Position numbers and translations under genes: made by a program. A DNA stretch of 64,000 nt from an uncultured Clostridia bacterium (GTDB lineage: Bacteria > Bacillota > Clostridia > Oscillospirales > Acutalibacteraceae): NCBI GenBank assembly GCA_945876745.1, contig CAMCPL010000003.1, positions 124,001-188,000 of the forward strand, written 5' to 3'. This document shows, one piece after another, positions 24,153 through 33,047 of this stretch; the first letter of the stretch is position 1, and each line of letters opens with the position of its first letter. The notes below the pieces were generated by a model. That model searched no databases. It worked only from the letters and a program-made list of their open reading frames with translations, and had not been told where the DNA came from.

Positions 24153-26861
24153 ATGAAAAAGCATTTAACCGTAAACGATATTGCTTTGGGCAATTTGAAG
24201 CAACGCAAAAAGCAATATACAATAATGATTATCGGCATCATTCTTGCTATGATATTTTCGTCAAGCGTAACATTCTTTCTGTTCAGCGCAAACGAAACGA
24301 GGGTTGAAGAATATAGGCAAAAATACGGTAATCAAAATAGCATTATATACTCCGAAGACCTAACCGCCGAGCAGTATAACGAAGCTTACGAAAACAGCTA
24401 TATCAACGGCTACGGTCTTTGCTACACAATAGGCTACGCTTATTCAAACGAGGACGAAAAGCATTTAGGCTCAAGCGTTTCGTGGCTTGACGATAAGGCA
24501 AAGGAGCTTTCCTATATGTCGCTCGTTGACGGCGAATATCCGAAAGGCGAAAACGAAATAGCCGTAGAAAAAAGCGCACTTGTTCGCTTGGGCTATCGTA
24601 ATGCAAAAATAGGCGACATAATAACGCTTACATTAGATGTTCAAAATTCATCGAGCTACCTGAAGCCTGTTGAAAAATCATATAAGCTTGTCGGTATTCT
24701 TAACGATAAAAAGAGCAATGTTTCGTATGTATCGACTGAAAAAGACGATTACGACACTCTTATTCCTGCCGTTTTTGTTGCGGATAATACAAAAGCCGAG
24801 CTCGGCGGCAGGGAAAAGGTGAGTGCGTATATTGAGCATTTCGACAGCAATAAAGATGAGCAGGCGTTTTATGAGTATCTGAATGAAGTCGCTCCCGATT
24901 ATGAGTCCAACAGTATGGGCTATAGACATAATATCGTTGGCGTAAGCTCGCTTGGTTATTTGTTCTCCGGCGGAGATTATCTGTTTTATGTACTCGTTGT
25001 TTTGATTTTCGCCTGCTGCGTTGCAATAGTAAACTCATTTAATACGAATCTCAAGGAACGAAGAAAGCAAATCGGTATGCTTCGTGCAGTCGGCGCAACA
25101 AGACGGCAGATAATAAAAATTTACGGCAGGGAAGCGCTGATTATTACGCTTATCTGCGTACCCGTAAGCCTTGCAATTTCCTACGGTATCGTCCGTGTGC
25201 TAATCGGTATTCTGAATGAAAATGCAAAAATGACGCACAGTATTTACGCCCTGCTTGCAGGTGCGGTGTTGAATTTAGTGGTTGTTATGCTGTCGGCTTT
25301 TGTTCCCTTGATTGTCGCTTCAAAAACCTCTCCTATGCAGGCAATCAGGAATACAAGAAATTTAAGCAAGGCTCGTGTAAAAAAAGTGAAAACAAAAAGG
25401 AGCTTCAACCCCGCATTTCATATTGCAAAGCGAAATTTGAAGCTTTATAGTTCGAGCAGGATAGCAGTCAGCATACTACTTTGTGCAACCATTCTTTTTT
25501 CCTGCGTCGGTTTTTCGCTGATAAAATCTGTTGACGAATATATCACTAAATTGCCGTATGATTATGTTCTTGAGCTCTATAACGGTGGCGGTGCAACGCA
25601 AGCCGATTATCTTGCAATTTCCGACCTGCCTTATTTCTCGTCGATAAGCGCACAAAAGACAAAGGACTGTTATCTTGAATTTGAAGAAATTAACGACTTT
25701 TTCAGGGTTATGTCGGGTGATGATTTCTTGATAAACGACAATGATCAGATACCTTCGTCAATCGAGGAGCTTGCCGATAATGTAAAAAATAAACAACCCG
25801 ATAAGTATTATTATGAAAACAAAAATGCGATGAAGGTCGATAACGATATTTTTCATACCGAGGCAATAGGCTGCAGTACAGATACCGTAAATAAGCTGAT
25901 AAAGTCGTCAAATCTTGATATTGATATTCAAAAATTAAATTCCGGCGAGGAGGTAATTTTGGTAGCTCCTCAAAAGGCTGAATTAGTCGCAAGGGTATAC
26001 AAAAACGGTACGGGAAGCACGGTAAATTGTGACGAAAAGGTCGGTAAAAAGAATTTTGGCTATACTTCAATTTTGACTGCCGAGTGTCCGTTTGAGGTCG
26101 GAGACGAGATTGCCTTTGACTTTACAGAGTATGAATATAATTCAGAGCTTGACTATGACGAAGTATCGGATGCAAAAAGAAAAACCGCAAAAATTTCGGC
26201 TATCGTCAGCCCAAAGCTTCTTGATGAATGTGATATCGGTATGTATAATTCATTCGGAATTTTGACCACTGTTGACGGAATTGATAAAATCTATCCCGGT
26301 CTTAATTATAGCAGGCTCTATATGTATACCGATATGAAGCTTGACGACGAAACCGACGCCGAAATTATGGATGAGCTTGACAGCTACGCAGTAAAATATA
26401 ACGCCTACGCAGCCTCGAATTATTCTCATAATCAGTCGCAGAGAAAGAACTATTACGCAGTTATCACCGCCTTGTTTTCGATAATCGTAATTAGCTTTGT
26501 AATCTGTACGAGCGTAATTAATAACTCGCTTTCTGCAAGAATACGGGAAAATAAGCGCATAATCGGAACTCTGCGAGCGGTCGGTGCTTCACGGCTTGAG
26601 CTTACAAAATCGTATATCTACCAAATGCTTTCAATGTTCTCAAGCGGAATATTGCTTGGCTACGGCTTGTATATTTTGTTCCTTATTGGTTATACGGTCT
26701 ATAATAAAATCTTCGTTAATAACGGTGAGAATATGACTTTTAATCCGTGGCTTACACTTGCTATGACGCTTTTGATGTTCATAGCCTGTTCGATTAATCT
26801 TTATATCTGCGTTCGCCGCGAAACGAAAAACAGTATTGTAGAAAATATAAGGGAATTATAA
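24153..26861 (+). CDS. FtsX-type ABC permease, copy 2
   Basis: A 902-residue paralogue of the preceding permease with the same two-block layout. The DNA encoding the first transmembrane helix is identical to copy 1 over about 41 bases (from near 21346 and 24208), and both end in ETKNSxVENIREL. Coupling helices read RKQIGMLRAVGATRRQI and RIIGTLRAVGASRLELTKS. The extracytoplasmic domains have diverged substantially, which may mean different ligands. The pair could form a heterodimer on a homodimeric ATPase. Confidence 0.92.
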   Translation: MKKHLTVNDIALGNLKQRKKQYTIMIIGIILAMIFSSSVTFFLFSANETRVEEYRQKYGNQNSIIYSEDLTAEQYNEAYENSYINGYGLCYTIGYAYSNEDEKHLGSSVSWLDDKAKELSYMSLVDGEYPKGENEIAVEKSALVRLGYRNAKIGDIITLTLDVQNSSSYLKPVEKSYKLVGILNDKKSNVSYVSTEKDDYDTLIPAVFVADNTKAELGGREKVSAYIEHFDSNKDEQAFYEYLNEVAPDYESNSMGYRHNIVGVSSLGYLFSGGDYLFYVLVVLIFACCVAIVNSFNTNLKERRKQIGMLRAVGATRRQIIKIYGREALIITLICVPVSLAISYGIVRVLIGILNENAKMTHSIYALLAGAVLNLVVVMLSAFVPLIVASKTSPMQAIRNTRNLSKARVKKVKTKRSFNPAFHIAKRNLKLYSSSRIAVSILLCATILFSCVGFSLIKSVDEYITKLPYDYVLELYNGGGATQADYLAISDLPYFSSISAQKTKDCYLEFEEINDFFRVMSGDDFLINDNDQIPSSIEELADNVKNKQPDKYYYENKNAMKVDNDIFHTEAIGCSTDTVNKLIKSSNLDIDIQKLNSGEEVILVAPQKAELVARVYKNGTGSTVNCDEKVGKKNFGYTSILTAECPFEVGDEIAFDFTEYEYNSELDYDEVSDAKRKTAKISAIVSPKLLDECDIGMYNSFGILTTVDGIDKIYPGLNYSRLYMYTDMKLDDETDAEIMDELDSYAVKYNAYAASNYSHNQSQRKNYYAVITALFSIIVISFVICTSVINNSLSARIRENKRIIGTLRAVGASRLELTKSYIYQMLSMFSSGILLGYGLYILFLIGYTVYNKIFVNNGENMTFNPWLTLAMTLLMFIACSINLYICVRRETKNSIVENIREL

Positions 26862-26873
26862 TTAAACTAATTA

Positions 26874-26918
26874 GGCTCCCTTGTTAAAGGGAGCTGTCAC
26901 GAAGTGACTGAGGGATTC
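26874..26918 (+). repeat. two-hairpin palindromic repeat, subtype A
   Basis: Hairpin 1 is CTCCCTTGTTAAAGGGAG. Hairpin 2 is GTCACGAAGTGAC. TGAGGGATTC ends the unit. The flank CTTAACAAGAAAGGCA is shared with the copy before permease 2, indicating that both gaps arose by one duplication. Confidence 0.85.
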
Positions 26919-26937
26919 TTAACAAGAAAGGCAACCT

Positions 26938-27864
26938 ATGAAAAAGCTATTTACATTTCTTCTTACTTTTATTATCTGCTTCGGCTTAACCTCAACCGCT
27001 TATGCTCTTGAGGAGGAAACAACGCAGAATATGTCCACTCCTCGCCTTATGGTGAGCGAAGCGAAAACAGAAAAAAGCGTAAAGCCGGGTGAAAGCACTA
27101 CCCTTTGCGTTACGCTCAAAAACTATTCAAAATCAAAGGCGATTTACAACATCAAGCTGTTCGTTACCGATGACAGCGGGGATATTAAGCCTGTTAATTC
27201 CGCCAATAAATATGTTGAAAAAATCGGCGTGAATTCAACATATAAATGGGAAATCGAGCTTACCGCTTCGAGCGTTTCCCAAATCGGCGAGCATTTGCTC
27301 ACCGTGTCGAGTGAATACGAGGACGAATACTTTAATTCCTATTCGGGAAGCGATATTGTCAGAGTGAATGTCGAGCAGACCGTCGACCTTGAATACAGCG
27401 GCGTTATCCTGCCCAAAACATCATACGCAGACGAAACCGAAACTATGGATATTTCGCTGATGAACACCGGCAAAAGCAATATACGAAACTGTATAATCAC
27501 TCTTGAAAATGATAATCTCCAAACAGGCGGTGCGCTTCTTGTCGGCGAAATACCGACAGGCGAGCAAAAAAGCACAAAGCTGAATATTCGAGTAGGCAAA
27601 ACGCTCGGCGATACCGAAGCAACCGTTACAATAACCTATGAAGACGAGTTCGGAAATTCCTATTCAAAGCAGGAAACGGTGTCGACAAATATAACCGAAA
27701 AGCCTGTTGCGCAAACCGAGCAGGAAACAGAAGAAAAATCAAAATATCCCTTGTGGTGGCTTTTTATGATAATCGGCTTGCTCCTCGGCGGTACAGTCGG
27801 ATGTATTATCCCGATAGCAATTCACAACAATAAGCAACGCAAGCAAGACGAATTACGACTGTAA
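26938..27864 (+). CDS. secreted/membrane-anchored CARDB-like protein of the exporter operon
   Basis: A 308-residue protein with an N-terminal signal peptide (FTFLLTFIICFGLTSTAYAL). Two immunoglobulin-like segments follow: roughly residues 30-145, starting VKPGESTTLCVTLKNYSKS, and 150-255, with MDISLMNTGKSNIRNCIITL. They resemble CARDB/NEW3 (COG1361) domains. One transmembrane anchor (WWLFMIIGLLLGGTVGCIIP) and a short basic tail end the protein. It is predicted to sit outside the membrane beside the exporter. A role as substrate-capturing or scaffolding subunit is inference from position only. Confidence 0.8.
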   Translation: MKKLFTFLLTFIICFGLTSTAYALEEETTQNMSTPRLMVSEAKTEKSVKPGESTTLCVTLKNYSKSKAIYNIKLFVTDDSGDIKPVNSANKYVEKIGVNSTYKWEIELTASSVSQIGEHLLTVSSEYEDEYFNSYSGSDIVRVNVEQTVDLEYSGVILPKTSYADETETMDISLMNTGKSNIRNCIITLENDNLQTGGALLVGEIPTGEQKSTKLNIRVGKTLGDTEATVTITYEDEFGNSYSKQETVSTNITEKPVAQTEQETEEKSKYPLWWLFMIIGLLLGGTVGCIIPIAIHNNKQRKQDELRL

Positions 27865-27874
27865 TAAATAAGTG

Positions 27875-27903
27875 CTCCCCTTGATATGAAAATCAAGGGG
27901 AGA
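27875..27903 (+). terminator. hairpin after the exporter operon
   Basis: CTCCCCTTGAT pairs with ATCAAGGGGAG, 11 bp with a short loop, beginning 11 bases after the operon's last stop. No strong T-run follows, but GC content and position support termination. It resembles hairpin 1 of the repeat family. Confidence 0.55.
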
Positions 27904-27953
27904 GTTAGTTTGTAAGTTAAAAGTTCATTTCGTCTTAAACATTAGGCTCCCCT

Positions 27954-28056
27954 TATGGTAAGGGGTGCGGGTCTCCGGTGGAGACCTCTGCATTTTTGCA
28001 GAAGCACCGACCGAACCGGCAGGTGAGACAGCTGTCACGAAGTGACTGAGGGGATA
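27954..28056 (+). repeat. expanded two-hairpin repeat with inserted palindromes
   Basis: It begins like the family (GGCTCCCCTTATGGTAAGGGG) and ends with CTGTCACGAAGTGACTGAGGGG. In between it carries extra palindromes: GGTCTCCACCG-type, TGCATTTTTGCA, and a CCGACCGAACCGGC segment. It is probably a compound unit formed by insertion of other palindromic modules. Confidence 0.65.
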
Positions 28057-28066
28057 AGAAATATAA

Positions 28067-28420
28067 CTACTCGTTTATTGCGTTTTCCCATTCCTTTTCT
28101 CTAAAGCCCGGAATTACGGCTTCGTCCGTTATCAAAAGCGGGCGTTTAACGAGCATACCGTTGCTTGCAAGAAGCGTAAGCTGTTCGTTCTCGCTCATTG
28201 TCGCAAGCCTGTCCTTAAGCTCCATTGACTTGTATAATAAACCGCTTGTGTTGAAAAATCTTTTAAGCGGCAAACCGCTTTTTTCATACCATGTCTTTAA
28301 TTCGTCAAAAGTCGGATTGTCCTCAACAATGTGTCTGTCCGTGTACTCAATACCTCTGTCGTCAAGCCACTTTTTCGCCTTTTTGCAAGTAGTGCATTTC
28401 GGATATTCTATAAAAATCAT
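28067..28420 (-). CDS. ArsC/Spx-family thioredoxin-fold protein
   Basis: A 117-residue protein of the arsenate-reductase-like family (YffB/Spx/MgsR group). The N-terminal CTTC motif (residues 9-12, CxxC) is followed by KKAKKWLDDRGIEYTDRHIV. The C-terminal part has the family's LVKRPLLITDEAVIPGFREKEW. Spx-type members interact with RNA polymerase under thiol stress and others are reductases. The sequence does not decide between these. It has its own promoter in the divergent gap. Confidence 0.85.
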   Translation of the reverse strand: MIFIEYPKCTTCKKAKKWLDDRGIEYTDRHIVEDNPTFDELKTWYEKSGLPLKRFFNTSGLLYKSMELKDRLATMSENEQLTLLASNGMLVKRPLLITDEAVIPGFREKEWENAINE

Positions 28421-28449
28421 ATTCTAACTCCTTTTTGATTGATATTTAT

Positions 28450-28478
28450 ATTATACTTCGCTTTTATTGAATTGTCCA
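28450..28478 (-). promoter_or_regulatory. predicted promoter of the ArsC/Spx-like gene
   Basis: On the minus strand, TGGACA (28478-28473) and TATAAT (28455-28450) are 17 bases apart, about 30 bases upstream of the gene start. It faces away from the macro-domain gene promoter. Confidence 0.65.
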
Positions 28479-28503
28479 TACTGTTTATTCCGATTTAGCG
28501 GCG

Positions 28504-28532
28504 TTGACAATTATTTCATTTTAATGTATATT
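28504..28532 (+). promoter_or_regulatory. predicted promoter of the macro-domain gene
   Basis: TTGACA (28504-28509), 17 bases, TATATT (28527-28532), about 48 bases before the GTG start. It is a near-consensus sigma-A promoter. Confidence 0.75.
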
Positions 28533-28580
28533 TTTATTGTAAATAATAGTAAAACTCATTAATGAAAGGGTTGAAATACC

Positions 28581-29564
28581 GTGCCTTTACAAATTGTCAG
28601 AAACGATATAACAAAAATCGAATGTGATGCAATAGTTAATGCCGCAAACTCTACGCTTTTGGGCGGCGGAGGCGTTGACGGTGCAATTCATAAAGCCGCA
28701 GGCAAGGGTTTGCTTGAAGAATGTAGGGGACTCGGTGGCTGTAATGTCGGCGAAGCGAAGATTACAAAGGGCTATAACCTGCCATCAAAATATGTTATTC
28801 ATACCGTCGGTCCCGTGTGGCACGGCGGAATGAATAACGAGAAGGAATTACTCAAATCGTGCTATAAAAATTCTCTTATTCTTGCAAAAGAAAATAACTG
28901 CGAATCTGTTGCTTTTCCTCTTATTTCAAGCGGCGTGTACGGCTATCCGATGGACGAGGCATTTAAGGTTGCCGTAGATACAATTGCGGATTTTCTTATG
29001 AAAAACGATATGCTCGTCTATGTTGTTGTGTTTAACAAATCAGCCCTTGTAACGGGCAGTAAGCTGTTTTCGGATATTGCACAATATGTTGACGATAATT
29101 ACGTTGCAGAAAAGGAGCGCTTCTTTTCGAGAAAAAACACTTGTGCCCAAAGCACCTGCTATACTGCACCGACGGCGGCGCTTTCGGATAGCGACGAGGA
29201 TTTAAGCAGTCTTGTTGAAGTGCTTGACGAGAGCTTTTCCGAAATGCTGCTTCGCAAAATCGACGAAAGCGGTATGACCGACAGCGAGTGCTATAAAAAG
29301 GCGAATATCGACAGAAAGTTGTTTTCAAAGATTCGTTTAAATCCCGATTATAAACCGAGTAAGCCTACTGTGCTTGCGTTTTGTATCGCACTTGAGCTTT
29401 CGCTTGATGAGAGCAGGGAAATGCTTATGAAAGCCGGCTTTGCGCTGTCTCACAGCAATAAATTTGATGTCATAATCGAATATTTTATTAAGAACAAAAA
29501 CTATAATATATTCAAAATTAATGAGGCGCTTTTCGCCTTTGACCAAAGTTTGCTCGGCGCATAA
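28581..29564 (+). CDS. macro-domain protein with C-terminal helical (HTH-like) domain
   Basis: Residues 1-165 form a macro domain, which binds or hydrolyses ADP-ribose derivatives. [20 protein letters not shown] is the conserved ADP-ribose loop, and [16 protein letters not shown] follows. A variable linker (about 180-210) leads to a C-terminal helical domain (from [20 protein letters not shown] to the end). There, [20 protein letters not shown] resembles a Cro-like helix-turn-helix. Fusion of macro and HTH-like domains is known in Firmicutes but its role is unclear. GTG at 28581 follows an AAAGGG site. A vWA-domain gene lies directly downstream. Confidence 0.88.
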   Translation: MPLQIVRNDITKIECDAIVNAANSTLLGGGGVDGAIHKAAGKGLLEECRGLGGCNVGEAKITKGYNLPSKYVIHTVGPVWHGGMNNEKELLKSCYKNSLILAKENNCESVAFPLISSGVYGYPMDEAFKVAVDTIADFLMKNDMLVYVVVFNKSALVTGSKLFSDIAQYVDDNYVAEKERFFSRKNTCAQSTCYTAPTAALSDSDEDLSSLVEVLDESFSEMLLRKIDESGMTDSECYKKANIDRKLFSKIRLNPDYKPSKPTVLAFCIALELSLDESREMLMKAGFALSHSNKFDVIIEYFIKNKNYNIFKINEALFAFDQSLLGA

Positions 29565-29599
29565 AATAATTGTCGCCTGCAAGGCGACCAAATGAACGA

Positions 29600-29658
29600 A
29601 AAAATCTCCTATAATGAGCTTGTCAGTTGAAAGACAAATATCATTAAAGGAGATTTTT
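29600..29658 (+). promoter_or_regulatory. long hairpin enclosing the ribosome-binding site of the vWA gene
   Basis: AAAAATCTCC (29600-29609) pairs with GGAGATTTTT (29649-29658), extended by ATGA/TCAT (29614-29617 with 29641-29644). An inner TTGTC/GACAA stem also forms. The GGAG Shine-Dalgarno of the vWA gene lies in the right arm, so the structure could mask translation. A TATAAT overlaps the left arm at 29610-29615 but lacks a good -35. A small GTCGCC-TGCAA-GGCGAC hairpin precedes it at about 29571-29587. Confidence 0.6.
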
Positions 29659-29661
29659 ATT

Positions 29662-30315
29662 ATGACAAAAACAAAAAACAACATCACGGAATTAGTATTC
29701 ATTCTTGATAGAAGCGGATCAATGTCGGGACTTGAAAATGACACAATCGGCGGCTTCAATTCGCTTATTGAAAAACAAAAAAAGCAAGACGGAAAATGCT
29801 TCGTTTCAACAGTTTTGTTCGATCACGAAATTGATGTAATCCATGATAGATTAGAGCTTGAAAACATTAAGCCGCTTACCGAAAACGAGTATTTTACAAG
29901 AGGCTGCACTGCGCTTCTTGACGCAATCGGCGGTGCAATTCATCATATCGGAAATATTCATAAATACGCAAGGCGTGAGGACGTTCCCGAGCATACAATG
30001 TTTGTTATTATGACAGACGGCTACGAAAACGCAAGCCGTCGCTATTCCTCGGATAAGGTTAAATCTATGATTGAACGTCAGAAGAATAAGTACGGTTGGG
30101 AATTTCTCTTTATCGGCGCTAATATCGACGCCGTAGAAACCGCCGAACGCTACGGTATAAGCGAGGATAGGGCGGTTAACTATCACGCCGACAGTCAGGG
30201 TACCGCCGTTGTTTATGATGCAGTCGAGCAAACTGTTGCAAATTTCCGCGCCTGCGCACCTATTACTGCCGACTGGAGCAAAAATATCAACGATGACTAT
30301 AATTCAAGAAAATAA
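29662..30315 (+). CDS. von Willebrand factor A domain protein
   Basis: A 217-residue soluble protein made of one vWA domain. The MIDAS metal site is visible: DRSGSMSG near residue 15, TRGCTALLDAIG (Thr of MIDAS) near 90, and the Asp of IMTDGYENAS near 127. The ATG at 29662 is chosen over an upstream in-frame start because it follows the GGAG site. It has no signal peptide, so it acts in the cytosol. It resembles vWA proteins found with TerY-like or chaperone systems, but none is adjacent. Pairing with the macro-domain gene is suggestive only. Confidence 0.85.
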   Translation: MTKTKNNITELVFILDRSGSMSGLENDTIGGFNSLIEKQKKQDGKCFVSTVLFDHEIDVIHDRLELENIKPLTENEYFTRGCTALLDAIGGAIHHIGNIHKYARREDVPEHTMFVIMTDGYENASRRYSSDKVKSMIERQKNKYGWEFLFIGANIDAVETAERYGISEDRAVNYHADSQGTAVVYDAVEQTVANFRACAPITADWSKNINDDYNSRK

Positions 30316-30384
30316 ATTTCTTGTTTTACTAATAGTTTATTAAACAAAATTATGTTGTTAAAATAACGCATCGTCTTGAATATC

Positions 30385-30440
30385 AGGCTCCCCTTGATTT
30401 GAGTATCAAGGGGAGCTGTCGCATTAGCGACTGAGGGGAT
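30385..30440 (+). repeat. two-hairpin palindromic repeat, subtype A variant
   Basis: Hairpin 1 is GCTCCCCTTGAT...ATCAAGGGGAGC. Hairpin 2 is GTCGCATTAGCGAC, and the end is TGAGGGGAT. It lies at the end of the vWA gene and could act as its terminator. The surrounding 439-base gap (30316-30754) otherwise holds only repeats and a palindrome GAACACAGGGC/GCCCTGTGTTC (30493-30519). Confidence 0.8.
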
Positions 30441-30521
30441 AGAAGATACTATAATCACCCAAACCACAGCACGCCGCAAGCCGTATATCACCGAACACAG
30501 GGCACTGCGCCCTGTGTTCTT

Positions 30522-30572
30522 GAATCCCTCAGTCACGCAGTGGCGTGACAGCTCCCTTTAACAAAGGAGCCT
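30522..30572 (-). repeat. two-hairpin palindromic repeat in reverse orientation
   Basis: The unit is inverted relative to its neighbours: GAATCCCTCA, then GTCACGCAGTGGCGTGAC, then GCTCCCTTTAACAAAGGAGC. This shows that the family is inserted in both orientations. Confidence 0.82.
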
Positions 30573-30590
30573 TGGTGTTCAAAAAAATAA

Positions 30591-30636
30591 GCCTCCTTTG
30601 TTAAAGGGAGGGGGACCGCTTGCGGTGGAGGGATTC
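30591..30636 (+). repeat. two-hairpin palindromic repeat, subtype B
   Basis: GCCTCCTTTGTTAAAGGGAG, then GGGGACCGCTTGCGGTGG, then AGGGATTC. Hairpin 2 is CCGCTTGCGG. Confidence 0.82.
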
Positions 30637-30640
30637 AATC

Positions 30641-30732
30641 GGACGATTGATAATCGTCCCTACGGTATCTTGAATAATTACGAAGTCGTTTCATTTATGC
30701 GACACACCGTAGCGACGAGCATTGTTCGTCAT
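30641..30732 (+). repeat. 92-bp palindrome-rich repeat, copy 1
   Basis: It contains the palindromes GGACGATTGATAATCGTCC and GACGAGCATTGTTCGTC, with CTACGGT and ACCGTAG as a long-range pair. It is matched over its full length by 62356-62447 at roughly 80 per cent identity by eye. Confidence 0.8.
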
Positions 30733-30754
30733 AACAATACAATCAAAAACGCTT

Positions 30755-33046
30755 TTACACACTCAATATCTCATCAATCGCAAGCTTGACCTCTTTCGGA
30801 AGTCTTGCTTTTTTGTTTGCGCTTCGTATTTCGTCAACGCCGTATAAATTCTCAAACGGCTTGTAGGCATTGTTCTTTTTATTCGATTTTTCCTGCCAAC
30901 GGGATAAAATTCTTATTACCTCATCGTGCGGATTTTCGTTTTGCTTACGCTTTACGCCGTCAAGCTCAAAGACGATATCCTGCGTTATGTCGGCGTTTTC
31001 AATTGAAAATTCAACGCTTTTTCCGTCCTTAATCAAATCTTTGATTTTGACCGTGTAATTTCTCCTGCTCGGAATTACGGATAAATCGCCCTGCGCCGCC
31101 TTTATTGTAAAGGTCACCTTATTATCGCAGTACGATATAGAAAATTCGGTTTTTGCCCTGTGGTTTGCATAATCCGTTTTTGAATTGTCCTCAATCATAG
31201 TAAAGGTGCCGTTACCCGAAAATGCCCATATTTCAAGGCTTTTTGGATTATCTACGCTGTTGCCCTCGTCGAGTGAAAGCGGAATGATTGCACCCTGCCT
31301 TGCAAGAACAGGGATTGAATTAAGGTCACGGAAAAGTACAATTTCCTGTTCACCTGTATAGCTTCTGCCTGTAAAAATATCAACCCATCTGCCCTTTGGA
31401 AGCCACGCTTCAACGCTTCCCATATTCAAACTTTTGTGTTGAGGCGAGGTTATTGGACATACCATTAATTCGCTTCCGAACATATACTGATTAGGCACAT
31501 TGTATGCCTGCTCAATTTCGGGATATGAATAATACATCGGCTCACAAAGAGAAATGCCCTGCTCGTGAGTACGGTAGTTCATTGTGAAAATATACGGTAT
31601 CATTGCGTGGCGTAATTTCAGCCAAGCCTTTGCATATCTGTAAACCTCTGTTTTGTACTTCCACGGCTCCTTGCCGAGCAGTTCAATAGCCGTTGAATGC
31701 AATCTCATAATGGGTGAGAATACGCCGAACTGAAGCCATCTCATATATAAATCGTCATCACGGTAGCCCATATGATGACCGCCGATATCGTGGCTCCACC
31801 AAGAGTATGCGGCGTTTGAAGCGGTTGAAGTGAAATACGGCTGAAAGTCGAGCACTCTCCAATTCATTGCCGTGTCTCCCGAAAAGCCGAGCGGGTATCT
31901 GTGAGAGCCTAAGCCTGCATATCTTGACAGAATAAGCGGCATTTGTCCGCTTTCGGCATTGTCAAGAAAATGATAATGATTGAGTGCGTTAAGCGGGTCA
32001 AGTCCGTTTACGTCACTTTTTTCGCCCTGCTGCCAGTCTATCCACCAAAAGTCAACGCCGTCCCTTTCATACGGCTTGTGTAGAACGTCAAAATATGCGT
32101 TCCAAAAATCGTCGTCGCCGCATTTGAAATCAACCTTTTTCTTTGTTTCAGGGTTAATTCCGACAGCCCTTGCCATATCCTCGTACATATCCTCATATGA
32201 GTGTACGCCGTCGGCAGGGTGAAGATTTAATGTGATATGTAGGTTGTAGTCCTTTAACCTTTGTAAAAATTCCTTGTAGTCGGGGAACAACTCGCTGTTC
32301 CAAGAATATCCCGTCCAGCCGCCGTATTTAACGCCGAATTTTTTGTCAATATCTCTTACCCAATGCCAATCCATATCAACCGTTGCAACTGTCAGCGGTA
32401 TTTCTCGCTTTTTGAATTCCTGCATTAAATCAAGATATTCCTTTTGAGTGTATGCGTGGTATCTGCTCCACCAAACGCCGAGTGCAAAGCGGGGAATGAG
32501 CGGAGCAGGGGAGCTGATTTGATAAAACGCTTTTATCGTTTCTCTGTAATTTTTGCCGTATGCAAATGCATAGTAATCGCTTGCACCGTCCTGCCTTTTA
32601 ACAAAATGTCCGCTGTCGTCCAAAAGCATTGAAGTGCTGTCGTCCAAGAGATACGCACCTCCCTCGGTAATGAGCCCGTCGTTGAGCTTAACCTTGCCGA
32701 AGGTTTGGTCAAGCGTTCTTCTCGTGCCCTTGAGATTTTTTTGCTTTGAGAATAATTCGGTTTTCTTTGTATCCTTGAAGTAAACACTGTACGGCTTGCC
32801 GGATTTTACGGTAAAAATAACCTCACTTGTTTCTACCGTGATTATCTTTCCTTTGCTTTCGGATTTGAATTTCGGCGCGTCAAATTTACGAAACCAAACT
32901 GCGTAGCTTGCCAAATCCGTAAAACCGCCTTTTTCAACTCTGATAAGCCTCGGCGTAAGAACGGTAATTCTTACGTCGCCTATTTGAACTACTTGGTTGT
33001 CGTTCGCTTTTCCCTGAGTTTTTGCAATAAGCGATTGTTTTAGCAT
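30755..33046 (-). CDS. GH31 alpha-glycosidase (alpha-glucosidase/alpha-xylosidase type)
   Basis: A 763-residue glycoside hydrolase family 31 enzyme without a signal peptide, so probably intracellular. It has a beta-sandwich N-terminal domain and a barrel with LIPRFALGVWWSRYHAYTQK. The nucleophile region is DGVDFWWIDWQQGEKS, and the acid/base region is PLGFSGDTAMNWRVLDFQPYF. The WIDWQQG variant and SWWSHDIGGHHMG occur in a subset of GH31 enzymes. Exact substrate (alpha-glucan, xyloglucan or other) cannot be read. It is the last gene of a minus-strand run with the radical SAM and phosphatase genes. Confidence 0.92.
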   Translation of the reverse strand: MLKQSLIAKTQGKANDNQVVQIGDVRITVLTPRLIRVEKGGFTDLASYAVWFRKFDAPKFKSESKGKIITVETSEVIFTVKSGKPYSVYFKDTKKTELFSKQKNLKGTRRTLDQTFGKVKLNDGLITEGGAYLLDDSTSMLLDDSGHFVKRQDGASDYYAFAYGKNYRETIKAFYQISSPAPLIPRFALGVWWSRYHAYTQKEYLDLMQEFKKREIPLTVATVDMDWHWVRDIDKKFGVKYGGWTGYSWNSELFPDYKEFLQRLKDYNLHITLNLHPADGVHSYEDMYEDMARAVGINPETKKKVDFKCGDDDFWNAYFDVLHKPYERDGVDFWWIDWQQGEKSDVNGLDPLNALNHYHFLDNAESGQMPLILSRYAGLGSHRYPLGFSGDTAMNWRVLDFQPYFTSTASNAAYSWWSHDIGGHHMGYRDDDLYMRWLQFGVFSPIMRLHSTAIELLGKEPWKYKTEVYRYAKAWLKLRHAMIPYIFTMNYRTHEQGISLCEPMYYSYPEIEQAYNVPNQYMFGSELMVCPITSPQHKSLNMGSVEAWLPKGRWVDIFTGRSYTGEQEIVLFRDLNSIPVLARQGAIIPLSLDEGNSVDNPKSLEIWAFSGNGTFTMIEDNSKTDYANHRAKTEFSISYCDNKVTFTIKAAQGDLSVIPSRRNYTVKIKDLIKDGKSVEFSIENADITQDIVFELDGVKRKQNENPHDEVIRILSRWQEKSNKKNNAYKPFENLYGVDEIRSANKKARLPKEVKLAIDEILSV

Positions 33047-33047
33047 A

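Noticed and set aside
30493..30519. Palindrome GAACACAGGGC/GCCCTGTGTTC as a terminator
   Set aside because: The stem is perfect but no T-run follows on either strand, so it is noted only as part of the repeat-rich gap.
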